This document shows, one piece after another, positions 46,766 to 54,895 of a DNA stretch of 64,000 bases; position 1 is the first letter of the stretch; each line of letters begins with the position of its first letter. The stretch is from the NCBI GenBank assembly GCA_018666775.1, contig JABIXC010000008.1, positions 48,544 to 112,543 of the forward strand. Reading direction: 5' to 3'. The position numbers were made by a program, and so were the translations under genes. The notes beneath the pieces are model-generated. The model was not told the DNA's origin. It saw nothing but the letters and a program-made list of their open reading frames with translations, and searched no databases. This DNA comes from Rhodospirillales bacterium. GTDB taxonomy: Bacteria; Pseudomonadota; Alphaproteobacteria; SMXQ01.

Positions 46766-48019
46766 TTATTTTTTGCAGATCAGGTTTTTGGCTTCCGCCC
46801 CTGCGCGCAAATACACAAAGGTGCAGGTCATGCCGGGCTTCACAAACTTGCGTTTGGATTTTTTGCCATTCAGGGTGACCTTGGTCCGTGAACCAGAAAT
46901 TTTGGCTTTGACCTCTTTGCCTTTGTAATTGATCCAGATGCGACGCCCACCGCGTTTGGTTTTGGTGACCTTCCCGGTGTGTTTCAGATAGGTAACCTTG
47001 GTGGTGACCAGAACGGCTTGTTTAAGCAGCTTTTGAACTTCCGGGGTGACATTCAGCGCATTACGAATGGCTTTGTCGACATCTGCCCCGAAGGCCGGTG
47101 CCAGGTAGCGGTTGGCTGCCTTGACAGATTTGGCAAAGGCAGGGTCTTGAGCACCCTTTTTATAAGCAGCGCGCAAGACGGCCAAGCGTCCGGCGGGAAC
47201 CTTGGGTGGCAGGCCAGCAATGCGCCATTGGCCACCAATGGCTGTAATAATCGCTGCCAGCTGTTTGCTGTTGTTATCGGTGATCAGTTCTTTGGCGGTT
47301 GGCATTTTGGGCCAGTCTTTATCGCGTTCCGGTGAATAGACCGTTAGGAAGTGACCACGGCCACGTTTAACCATGGGGGTGTTGCTTTCCACGCCGCCCA
47401 TCATGATATCAATTTCGCCACGCATCATGGCCAAATGGGCATCAGGGCCGGTGTAGCCCGGGATCATCTTGAACTTGAGGCCAAAGGCGCGTTCTGAAAC
47501 CTTGGCGAAAATCCAGCGTCCGCTGCCCGGTCCACCGGTTGCCATCTTCAGGACCTTGCCGGATTTGCGAAGATCAGCAATCGTTTTGTAGGGCAGTTTG
47601 GAATTGATCATGATCATTTGATAGCTCTCGGATAATTTTCCGAGGTAATTCATTTTCGCCATGTCAAAGCGGATGCCCTTTTTTTCCAGAATCTGGTTCA
47701 GGAACATGGCCGTATTAAAGGTGCCCATGGTCAGGCCGTTGGGCTTTGAATTGTAGATGTAATTAAGGCCAAGAATATGTCCCGCACCTGGCATGTTGCG
47801 CACCACAAAGGTGGAGCCCGGCAGGTTCTTTTGCATATATTTGGCGATTAAACGGCCCCAGAAATCAAACCCCCCACCGGCACCAGTGGCGACGATGAAG
47901 GTGATGTTCTTTTTCTTGAAATAATCAGCGTCTCCAGCCGATGCAATTGAGGGGGCAGCAGCAATTGCACCAATGCCAAGGGCAGCTGCGCAAGCAGTAA
48001 GGGTCTTTGAAAAGGCCAT
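46766..48019 (-). CDS. TctC/Bug-type binding protein with extra C-terminal domain
   Basis: A periplasmic receptor of 417 residues from ATG 48019 (MAFSKTLTACAAALGIGAIA, signal ending IASAG), after GGGAGATTTTC; the longer open frame to 48181 has no signal peptide and is unlikely. The Bug core reads ATGAGGGFDFWGRLIAKYMQ, RNMPGAGHILGLNYIYNSKP and GYTGPDAHLAMMRGEIDIMM. The last 75 residues form the basic domain KHTGKVTKTKRGGRR, YKGKEVKAKISGSRTKVTLN, VKPGMTCTFVY, AKNLICKK. It is much closer to the third Bug protein than to the first. No TctA/TctB is nearby. Confidence 0.88.
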   Translation of the reverse strand: MAFSKTLTACAAALGIGAIAAAPSIASAGDADYFKKKNITFIVATGAGGGFDFWGRLIAKYMQKNLPGSTFVVRNMPGAGHILGLNYIYNSKPNGLTMGTFNTAMFLNQILEKKGIRFDMAKMNYLGKLSESYQMIMINSKLPYKTIADLRKSGKVLKMATGGPGSGRWIFAKVSERAFGLKFKMIPGYTGPDAHLAMMRGEIDIMMGGVESNTPMVKRGRGHFLTVYSPERDKDWPKMPTAKELITDNNSKQLAAIITAIGGQWRIAGLPPKVPAGRLAVLRAAYKKGAQDPAFAKSVKAANRYLAPAFGADVDKAIRNALNVTPEVQKLLKQAVLVTTKVTYLKHTGKVTKTKRGGRRIWINYKGKEVKAKISGSRTKVTLNGKKSKRKFVKPGMTCTFVYLRAGAEAKNLICKK

Positions 48020-48228
48020 GAAAATCTCCCAGATGTCATACTTTACGTTATTGATCAGTGATGGTTCACAACCGTAATCAGGCAATTGACACCTGCGGTC
48101 GAGGCCGTCACATTTATGCCAGACATTTACCACGATCCAGAACGAGAGGCAAACCGGGGCTTGTTTTGCCCCTGTTTGCACAGAAAATGGGTGTGTGGTC
48201 GCTTGAAAGTTAAAAAACAGGGGGAAGC

Positions 48229-49470
48229 ATGAAAAAGGATTTGAAGGTAGAACGCCGCACCCGGCGCTGGCAGGAACAGCGCTGGATTCTTGATATGATC
48301 ATCCAGACTGTTGGACCGGAATGGGATCAGGGACGCATCCATTCAAAGGGCGGGCGTGCTGGTTCTGTTGGAACCGCATCTTTTAATGCGGCCGCCAGCC
48401 GCATGAAGAAATTCAATGATATTGGCCCGGAATTCACACGCGGTGGTCGTCGGGCCGAGGTCCGGGCCCATGCATTCGAAGAACAGCACCGCTATGTTTC
48501 TGCCCGTGCTGAATATATGACAGCATCCCTGTTTTATGCATCCGCCCAATGGCCCTATTTTGACTATGACGATACCGTGCGTGAACTGGAAGAACGCATG
48601 AACGATACCTATGCTAAATATATCACCTATGCCCCGCACCCCATTGAACGGGTTGAAATCCCGTTTGGGGATTCTGCCCTGCCTGCATATTTGCATTTGC
48701 CCCATGCACCAAAACCCGGTGAAACATTTCCCTGCATTCTGGTGACCGGTGGCATGGATGGGTCCAAGGAAAACATCGTGTCCATGTATGGCGATCCGGG
48801 GCTGGAACGCGGCATGGCTGTTTTGGCACTGGATGGTCCGGGGCAGGGGGAATGCCCGGGCCGGGGCATTTACCTGACGCCGGATAATTTTGCCGAAGCT
48901 GGGGTCGCTGCGGTCGACTGGCTGTGTGATCGCCCGGAAATTAATTCCGAAGGCATTGTCATTCGCGGTTCATCCTTTGGCACTTACTTTGGGACCGTGG
49001 CAGCGGTGGCCCTTGGGGGCCGCATCAAGGGGGTGTCAGCCACCGGTATTTGTCAGGAACCGGGTGCGCACACTATTTTTAATATGGCATCCCCCACCTT
49101 TAAGGTGCGTTTCATGTTCATGTGTGGCTATGAGGATGAGGATGAATTCGATGAATTCGTCCAGGGGTTTGACCTGACCCGGGTGGCAGACAAGATGACC
49201 TGTCCTTATATGATTGTTGCCGGTGAAGATGATCAGCTTTCCCCGATCCAGTACACGTATGATCTGTTCGATCAAATCACGGCGCCGAAGCGTTTGGTGG
49301 TTTATGAAAGCGCCAATCATTCCATTAAAGGCGGCCCAGCGGCAGCCAATGGCGAAGATCGTGAAGTGATGATGTTCGACTGGTTGGCTGACCGGGTTGC
49401 AGGGAAGCCTATGAAATCAGAGCTTTGGTATATCACAGGGTCAGGGCGGGCCGAAATCACGCCTTATTAA
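48229..49470 (+). CDS. Alpha/beta hydrolase with helical N-terminal domain (FrsA / DHPON-hydrolase-like)
   Basis: A 413-residue hydrolase. The first 140 residues are helical, forming a lid domain; from about 145 comes the alpha/beta hydrolase core with PCILVTGGMDGSKENIVSMY (oxyanion region), the nucleophile elbow VIRGSSFGTYFGTVA (Ser), Asp in VAGEDDQLSP and His in YESANHSIKGG. The layout resembles C-C bond hydrolases such as 2,6-dihydroxypseudooxynicotine hydrolase and the FrsA/DUF1100 group. It lies between two Bug-type receptor genes and 105 bp upstream of one on the same strand, so it may process the imported ligand. Confidence 0.82.
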   Translation: MKKDLKVERRTRRWQEQRWILDMIIQTVGPEWDQGRIHSKGGRAGSVGTASFNAAASRMKKFNDIGPEFTRGGRRAEVRAHAFEEQHRYVSARAEYMTASLFYASAQWPYFDYDDTVRELEERMNDTYAKYITYAPHPIERVEIPFGDSALPAYLHLPHAPKPGETFPCILVTGGMDGSKENIVSMYGDPGLERGMAVLALDGPGQGECPGRGIYLTPDNFAEAGVAAVDWLCDRPEINSEGIVIRGSSFGTYFGTVAAVALGGRIKGVSATGICQEPGAHTIFNMASPTFKVRFMFMCGYEDEDEFDEFVQGFDLTRVADKMTCPYMIVAGEDDQLSPIQYTYDLFDQITAPKRLVVYESANHSIKGGPAAANGEDREVMMFDWLADRVAGKPMKSELWYITGSGRAEITPY

Positions 49471-49575
49471 GGGCATATTTACCCCTTTTTCTTGAGTTGT
49501 TCCCATGTTCCATGTTTGAATTCAAAAAAATGCATTCAATAAGAATTATCAGTTAAAAACAGGGAGTTTATAAAA

Positions 49576-50811
49576 ATGCAAAATCGATTTTTAATCACCA
49601 GTGCATTGACGGTTGGTGCCGTGGTTTCAGCCATGGTGTTGGCACAACCCGCATTGGCCAAATCAGGCAAAGACTATTTCAAAGGCAAGACCGTAGAATG
49701 GATTGTGACCACGTCTCCGGGTGGCGGCCATGATTTCTGGGGGCGCTTGCTTTCGCGGCATATGTCCAAAAGGCTGGATGCGAAGTTTGTGGTCAAAAAT
49801 CGTCCCGGTGCAGGACATATCATCGGCGTTAATCTGATCAACCGCGCCAAGGCCAATGGCCTGACCATTGGTAATTTTACCACGGGCCTTATTTTCTCTC
49901 AGATTTTAAAGAAAAAAGGCATCCGGTTTGATCTTTCCAAGATGTCCTGGTTGGGCAAGTTGGCAGCAGAACCCCGGACCATGACCACGGGGGCAAAGTC
50001 ACGTTACAAGAATTTCGAAGATGTCCTCAAGGAAAAGAAGGTCATCAAATTCTCGGCTTCAGGGGTGGGGTCCGGTTCTTATACGGATGCGTTCATGATT
50101 GCGACAGCATTCAACATTCCTCATAAAATTATCACGGGTTATTCCGGGTCTCAGGCATCTTTGGCACTGCTTCGCGGCGAAGTGGATTTGTTAATGGGCA
50201 GCGAAGATTCAGCGGCCTCTTATGCACGTGCCGGATCGGTTCGGATTGTCATGCAGGTGGGTGGCAACATCAAAGGCATTCAGGATGCGAACAATTATGC
50301 CAAAACCCAACAGACCAAGAACATTCTTAAATTAATGACCAACATGGGTAACCTGTCGCGCATTGCAGCCGGTCCGCCAAATATTCCCAAAGACCGTTTG
50401 GACGCCCTTCGTTCGGTGTTCAGGGCTTCTGTTGAAGACAAGAAATTTATCGCTGCTGCTGCAAAGGCAGGACGGAAAACAGTTCCGGCTTATGGCGATG
50501 ATGTGCGCAAGATGGTGGTGACCTTATTGGATCAGCCGGCCGAGATTGTCACGCTCTTGAATAAAATATCCAACGTCAAAGTTGCGATGGTTAAACACTC
50601 AGGCTCTGTCTCCAAGACCAAACGCGGTGGTCGTCGTATTTCGATCATGTATAAGGGCAAAGAGGTCAAGGCCAAGGTTTCAGGGTCACGCACGACCGTC
50701 ACCCTTAATGGCAAAAATGCCGTCCGTAAAAAAATCAAGGTTGGTATGAAATGCACCTTCACTTATCCAGGACCGGGTAAGGAAGCGAAGCGCATTGATT
50801 GCAAAGGCTAA
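49576..50811 (+). CDS. TctC/Bug-type binding protein with extra C-terminal domain
   Basis: A 411-residue periplasmic receptor. The signal peptide ends QPALA (about residue 29). The Bug core reads VTTSPGGGHDFWGRLLSRHM, KNRPGAGHIIGVNLINRAKA and GYSGSQASLALLRGEVDLLM. The C-terminal domain is KHSGSVSKTKRGGRR, YKGKEVKAKVSGSRTTVTLN, IKVGMKCTFTY, AKRIDCKG, nearly the same as in the second Bug protein. An ACAGGGAG ribosome site precedes the ATG. The upstream hydrolase gene is on the same strand; a strong terminator follows. Confidence 0.88.
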   Translation: MQNRFLITSALTVGAVVSAMVLAQPALAKSGKDYFKGKTVEWIVTTSPGGGHDFWGRLLSRHMSKRLDAKFVVKNRPGAGHIIGVNLINRAKANGLTIGNFTTGLIFSQILKKKGIRFDLSKMSWLGKLAAEPRTMTTGAKSRYKNFEDVLKEKKVIKFSASGVGSGSYTDAFMIATAFNIPHKIITGYSGSQASLALLRGEVDLLMGSEDSAASYARAGSVRIVMQVGGNIKGIQDANNYAKTQQTKNILKLMTNMGNLSRIAAGPPNIPKDRLDALRSVFRASVEDKKFIAAAAKAGRKTVPAYGDDVRKMVVTLLDQPAEIVTLLNKISNVKVAMVKHSGSVSKTKRGGRRISIMYKGKEVKAKVSGSRTTVTLNGKNAVRKKIKVGMKCTFTYPGPGKEAKRIDCKG

Positions 50812-50827
50812 GACAGATTGAGACATT

Positions 50828-50856
50828 AAAAGGGCGCCTTCGGGCGCCCTTTTTTT
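50828..50856. terminator. Rho-independent terminator after the third Bug gene
   Basis: AAAAGGGCGCC-TTCG-GGCGCCC-TTTTTTT: a perfect stem with UUCG loop and runs of A and T on the two sides, likely bidirectional between convergent genes. Confidence 0.95.
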
Positions 50857-50858
50857 GA

Positions 50859-51680
50859 CTAGATATTGCTTTCTGCCATGTCATTCTTCTGTGATGGCGC
50901 TAGAAAAAAAGGTGCGCCGATCGTGTCCCGGTCTATGCCATGGGTTTCGACGAAGCCATCAAAGGAAGACCGGAGCATGGCAAGGATCGGATTAAAACCC
51001 GTACCATCTTTGGATGTGGATTGTTCCTTGATGCGTTCCAGTGCCGAAATTGCGACCATGATCTGGATTGCAATTTCTTCTGGCGTTTTGGCCCGGGTCC
51101 CGGCGATCAGGGTTTCAAGTTTTGGCACATCGCGCGCCAGTATAAATCCCAAATGGGTTTCATCGGTATTCAGATGCAGGTCCATCAGGGCTTCTGATGC
51201 TTCCGCTATGCCCATGTTTGGCTGGGCGATGTAATGAAAGGTTGGCGGCGCAAAGGGGGATGCGACATTCGTATCTGATTCCAATGAACCCCCGTTTTCT
51301 GTTTTCTGTGCAGCGAGTGCCGCTATAGGAGCAATCAGCGCCGTGTATTGATTGGTGTTTTCAGGTTTGCGATGATGCTTAAGATTAAGGTTTGGATACA
51401 CGTCCTTAAGCGCTTCGGCTTTTTCCGAGTCTACTAGCACCCGGACGGGGGCCGTGCTTTTTTGGCTGTACAGAAATTCAATGAGCGACAAATAATGCGG
51501 ATCATCTTCACTGGCCGTTATAAAGATCATATCGGGCGGGGTTTGGGTGTAGTGCCGCTTGAACGTTTCAGGGGTTCCTGAAATCCTGCTCTGGTGCCCC
51601 GCCTCAAGGTTTAGCTCATGCAAGAACAGGCGATCGGTAATGGAAGGTTCGTAAATCTGTATGATCAAAGGTTCGTCCAA
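50859..51680 (-). CDS. Hypothetical protein with a degenerate receiver-like N-terminal domain
   Basis: A 273-residue cytosolic protein with no clear family. The first 130 residues (PLIIQIYEPSITDRLFLHEL, PPDMIFITASEDDPHYLSLI, APVRVLVDSEKAEALKDV) have the alternating strand/helix rhythm of a CheY-like receiver domain. The phospho-acceptor Asp position after the third strand is not evident (MIFITAS) and the N-terminal acid pair is reduced, so it is probably not phosphorylated. The second half is helical with EASEALMDLHLNTDETHLGF and a Lys/Glu-rich stretch. No DNA-binding motif seen. It has no operon partner. Confidence 0.6.
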   Translation of the reverse strand: MDEPLIIQIYEPSITDRLFLHELNLEAGHQSRISGTPETFKRHYTQTPPDMIFITASEDDPHYLSLIEFLYSQKSTAPVRVLVDSEKAEALKDVYPNLNLKHHRKPENTNQYTALIAPIAALAAQKTENGGSLESDTNVASPFAPPTFHYIAQPNMGIAEASEALMDLHLNTDETHLGFILARDVPKLETLIAGTRAKTPEEIAIQIMVAISALERIKEQSTSKDGTGFNPILAMLRSSFDGFVETHGIDRDTIGAPFFLAPSQKNDMAESNI

Positions 51681-52004
51681 TCCCTGCGCCAGAATACAGC
51701 TGAATTGTTTTCAGCTGTGGTTTGAATGAGGTTCGGGGGTGGATTTGGGACTTAATTAAACGCCAGATTGAATGTATGACGGTGTTCCAAGACTGACCCA
51801 GCGCCCAATAACTGCATAAAAAACCTCAATAAAACAAGTATAAACACATACATATCATCAACAGGTATATATACCTAGTTATTTTAGGGTTTCTATCCTT
51901 AATTGCTGGTTGAGACCGGCACGAGGCAGTGTTTCAGCCAGATAAAAGCTGGGTGAAACACTGGGATGTGATTTAGAAAGTGCTTTGTGTTTTATGAAAT
52001 GGGG
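51681..52004. other. Intergenic region upstream of the receiver-like gene
   Basis: A 324-bp gap between the start of the receiver-like gene and the stop of eutA, both on the minus strand. It holds the 14-bp palindrome AGGTATATATACCT (51863-51876), a possible operator or promoter element in an A/T-rich stretch, and the strong hairpin at 51927-51963. No coding sequence is apparent. Confidence 0.5.
51927..51963. terminator. Long hairpin downstream of eutA
   Basis: CAGTGTTTCA and TGAAACACTG form a perfect 10-bp outer stem. Inside, after one G-G mismatch, CCAG pairs with CTGG around the loop ATAAAAG. It sits 41 bp beyond the eutA stop. Neither strand has a T-run after it, so it is either a Rho-assisted terminator or 3' RNA protection element, or a different kind of site. 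Confidence 0.5.
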
Positions 52005-53483
52005 TCAGGCGGGGGCGGGGAATACCAGCGACTTGATGACCACAGGGACCGCGCCTGATGTCGGGATCATGGCGCCAATGTCGATATAATCGAACTCGCT
52101 CAATTCAATGCCATCAATGGATATGGTGGCCGCTTTTATGCCCATTTCCTCTTTCAGGTGGAGCCCTAAAAGTCCGCCAACATCCAGATCATTGACCAAG
52201 ATAAGCGGGTGGTTGTTTTCCGTGAATTTGGCCATACCATTTTTGATGCCCGTGCAAAAATCGTCCAGCCTTTTGTAAGTGGCAGAACCGCCCCAGTGAA
52301 AGGAAACCGCAACAGGCTGATCGGCCTCTGCAAGATCAAGGCGCGTTAATGCAACGGTTATGGCGTCACTGATGGTGTCGGGATCAAGGATGTCCAGGGT
52401 CAGATCAAGTTCCGGTGCGATGACGGGTACGTTGCGCACAGGGACGGTGTCTTCGGGCTTAATGAAAATGGTGCTGCCCGAAACTTGAATGGTGTACTGG
52501 GATGCCCCAATGACTGTGGCGCGAATGGTGGCGCGTGGTTTCTCAATCGCTGCGGAAAACTTTTCCACGCCTTCACGCACGTGCCGGGCCAGCATGGGGC
52601 CAAGGTCACCGAAAGATTCTGTGTGGTTGTTGTAAACAAATTCGGAAACCCCACCAGAGAAAATAAGGGCTGCAACGTCAGATTCCCCATCAAGGCGGGG
52701 CAGGCGCAACAGGGCTTCGGTCTCGGCTGAGAGGGGGGAAAGCCCTGCGGCTTCAAGGATGCGCGTGGCCATGCGTTCGGTAATGCGTTCCAGATCCTGT
52801 TCGGAGGGTTTGTCGCCAAGATTAAGGTCAATGCCCAGCTCTTTGGCATAGGCCTTGCCTGTGGGTTCCAGACGATTGATAGAACCGTCTTTATCCATGA
52901 CAATCAGGCGCGCGCCCCCTTCAACGGCGGTGACTTGCTCGACCTTGCCGCCGCGACACCGTGCAAGCTTGGTCGTCCCGCCACCGATATCGATGTTCAG
53001 AACCAGCCCGTCGATTTCTTTGGATCGTGTGATGGCTCCGGACCCGTGGGCGGCCATGGTCGATTCAAGCCCGTCCCCTGCGCTGACGGCGACGAATTTC
53101 CCGGCATCGGCTGCAAACAATTCACCGATGGCCCGGGCATTGCGTCTGCGCACTGCAACCCCGGTCAGGATTAAGGCACCGGTGTCGATGTCTTCCTGTT
53201 TGAACCCGGATTCTTCGTAGGTTTTTTTGATGAAGGCTTGCAGCGCATCGGAATCAATCACCTCACCATCCAGATATGGGGTGAAGTAAATTGGCGATTC
53301 ATGCACCAATTCGCGGTTGGTTACCACGTAACGCGCATTTCGCTGTTCCAGCGTTAAGCGTGAAAAAGCTAAATGGGATGTAGACGAGCCAATATCGACA
53401 CCGACACTAATCAGGACGATTTCGTCTTCTTCCAAAAGGTTACGTTCCGCGTTTGAAAACTGCGCGCCATCATCAATTGCCAT
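52005..53483 (-). CDS. eutA: EutA family ATPase (ethanolamine ammonia-lyase reactivating factor-like)
   Basis: A 492-residue ASKHA-fold ATPase. ISVGVDIGSSTSHLAFSRLT and LNIDIGGGTTKLARCRGGKV are the two phosphate-binding motifs. GALILTGVAVRRRNARAIGE, FVAVSAGDGLESTMAAHGSG and IFSGGVSEFVYNN match EutA. EutA frees damaged cobalamin from ethanolamine ammonia-lyase (EutBC) so that it can be reloaded. No eutB, eutC or other eut gene is in the window; the partner may be elsewhere, or this may be a EutA paralogue serving another enzyme. The bicupin gene lies 8 bp upstream on the same strand. The nrdJ at the left edge also depends on B12, but there is no sign of a link. Confidence 0.85.
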   Translation of the reverse strand: MAIDDGAQFSNAERNLLEEDEIVLISVGVDIGSSTSHLAFSRLTLEQRNARYVVTNRELVHESPIYFTPYLDGEVIDSDALQAFIKKTYEESGFKQEDIDTGALILTGVAVRRRNARAIGELFAADAGKFVAVSAGDGLESTMAAHGSGAITRSKEIDGLVLNIDIGGGTTKLARCRGGKVEQVTAVEGGARLIVMDKDGSINRLEPTGKAYAKELGIDLNLGDKPSEQDLERITERMATRILEAAGLSPLSAETEALLRLPRLDGESDVAALIFSGGVSEFVYNNHTESFGDLGPMLARHVREGVEKFSAAIEKPRATIRATVIGASQYTIQVSGSTIFIKPEDTVPVRNVPVIAPELDLTLDILDPDTISDAITVALTRLDLAEADQPVAVSFHWGGSATYKRLDDFCTGIKNGMAKFTENNHPLILVNDLDVGGLLGLHLKEEMGIKAATISIDGIELSEFDYIDIGAMIPTSGAVPVVIKSLVFPAPA

Positions 53484-53491
53484 TGCGTGTG

Positions 53492-54694
53492 CTACTTACC
53501 TTTAGGAGTTTGATAGAGTTCTTCTTCCATCCGGGTCGTCGCACCTTCTTTACGCAAGGTTTCTTCGAATTCCTTGCGCAGGTAAGGGTCTTCCATATCG
53601 TAGGGAACGGCCGAGCCGCCATCGCGAATGTCGATGGCACCATAATCGTTCATTTTCGCACCAGGTGCGCCGGCGCGGGAATTTTTGCCGGGGTGGACCG
53701 GGCCAAACCATGCGGTCAGGCGCAGCGGACCTTTGGAGGCACCGAAATGCTGGTGGAACCATTCGCCGCTCATTGGTGCGGCTGTCACCATGCCCACCGG
53801 TTCGTAATCCTGGCGCATGACCTTGTCCATTTTGCCATCTTTCCACGGGGTGGGGCCTTCTGATGATGGCCAGGTATAGGTGTAGCCCTTGCCTTTGATG
53901 CAAATCAGAACGGCGGCACTGCCATGGGCATGGGCTTTTGAATAACGCCCGGTTTCATGCTGGCCGATCCACAGGTAGAAATTCTGGTTGGCCATGTGGG
54001 GTTCAATCCGGCGGTAACCCGGTGAACGACGGTTATCCAGCGGCAGTTCGCAATTAACGATATCGGCAATGATGTTGGTCTTTTTCATGGCCAGACCACG
54101 GATGGGGTCAGCTTCAATATCATCATTGGCTTTGTAATAATCTTCCGTATCGGGATCAAAGCGATCGCGAAAATTATAGGGGCAGTTCATGATGAAGTCG
54201 GTGTTTTTGAACATGTTGAACACCTGGGGTGCCAAAGAACCACCCAAAAGCATTGCTGGCGAAGATGCGGCATTAATGATGCGATAGCAGGCGTTAATGG
54301 GGATCGCAAAAAGTGATCCGGCCTGCCATTCGAACACATGCTTTTGGTCTTCGCGGCCTCGTTCCCAGACTTCTGTGGTGCCACGGCCTTCAACAACAAA
54401 GTATTGCTGTTCAAACAGATGCTGTATCGGGTTCAGCGCGCCAGCACCGGGGACTTCAATGACATGACAGCCCCACAAACCTTCAGTGCCCCAAAGCTGG
54501 ATGAAACTGGCATTGCCACCCATTAGATCCCAGTGTTTCAGTGGCAAGTCCTGAACCCTTTTAATACCGATGCCGCGGAAAATGGGAATTCCCTGAGCTT
54601 CCATCCAATCGTCATAGGGCATGTTTGGTTTATCAAATAGACCAAAGCCAGATTTAGTTTTGAGGTCAGTCGGTTCAGTCCACTCAATAGCCAT
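53492..54694 (-). CDS. Bicupin domain protein (gentisate dioxygenase-like fold)
   Basis: A 400-residue protein with two cupin halves. The first runs about 85-165 (NPIQHLFEQQYFVVEGRGTT, QAGSLFAIPINACYRI), the second about 245-345 (GRYSKAHAHGSAAVLICIKG, GMVTAAPMSGEWFHQHFGAS). The second half has AHAHG and WFHQHFG with His ligands suited to Fe or Mn; the first lacks a clear HxH and may be structural. The layout recalls gentisate 1,2-dioxygenase and related bicupins, but close identity is not apparent. It is 8 bp upstream of eutA, so the two are probably co-translated. Function unknown. Confidence 0.75.
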   Translation of the reverse strand: MAIEWTEPTDLKTKSGFGLFDKPNMPYDDWMEAQGIPIFRGIGIKRVQDLPLKHWDLMGGNASFIQLWGTEGLWGCHVIEVPGAGALNPIQHLFEQQYFVVEGRGTTEVWERGREDQKHVFEWQAGSLFAIPINACYRIINAASSPAMLLGGSLAPQVFNMFKNTDFIMNCPYNFRDRFDPDTEDYYKANDDIEADPIRGLAMKKTNIIADIVNCELPLDNRRSPGYRRIEPHMANQNFYLWIGQHETGRYSKAHAHGSAAVLICIKGKGYTYTWPSSEGPTPWKDGKMDKVMRQDYEPVGMVTAAPMSGEWFHQHFGASKGPLRLTAWFGPVHPGKNSRAGAPGAKMNDYGAIDIRDGGSAVPYDMEDPYLRKEFEETLRKEGATTRMEEELYQTPKGK

Positions 54695-54895
54695 TTAAAA
54701 ATCCTCAGGAAATTGATTGTCATAAGATGAAAGTGCGGCGAAAAAACCGCGTGTGTTGCCTCTTTTTAGCACCTATTCAGCCGGTGGGGCAAGTTGACCC
54801 TAACACCCGTGAAAATAGGGGGGGTTAGGCGCGCCACGCCCTTTTATTGATCGCTTCAATCAGCCATAATCATAAAAAATTTAAGGGAGCGTTGC

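Noticed and set aside
48020..48181. N-terminal extension of the second Bug protein
   Set aside because: The first ATG with a signal peptide and good ribosome site is at 48019; the upstream frame has no signal and lies in the promoter region.
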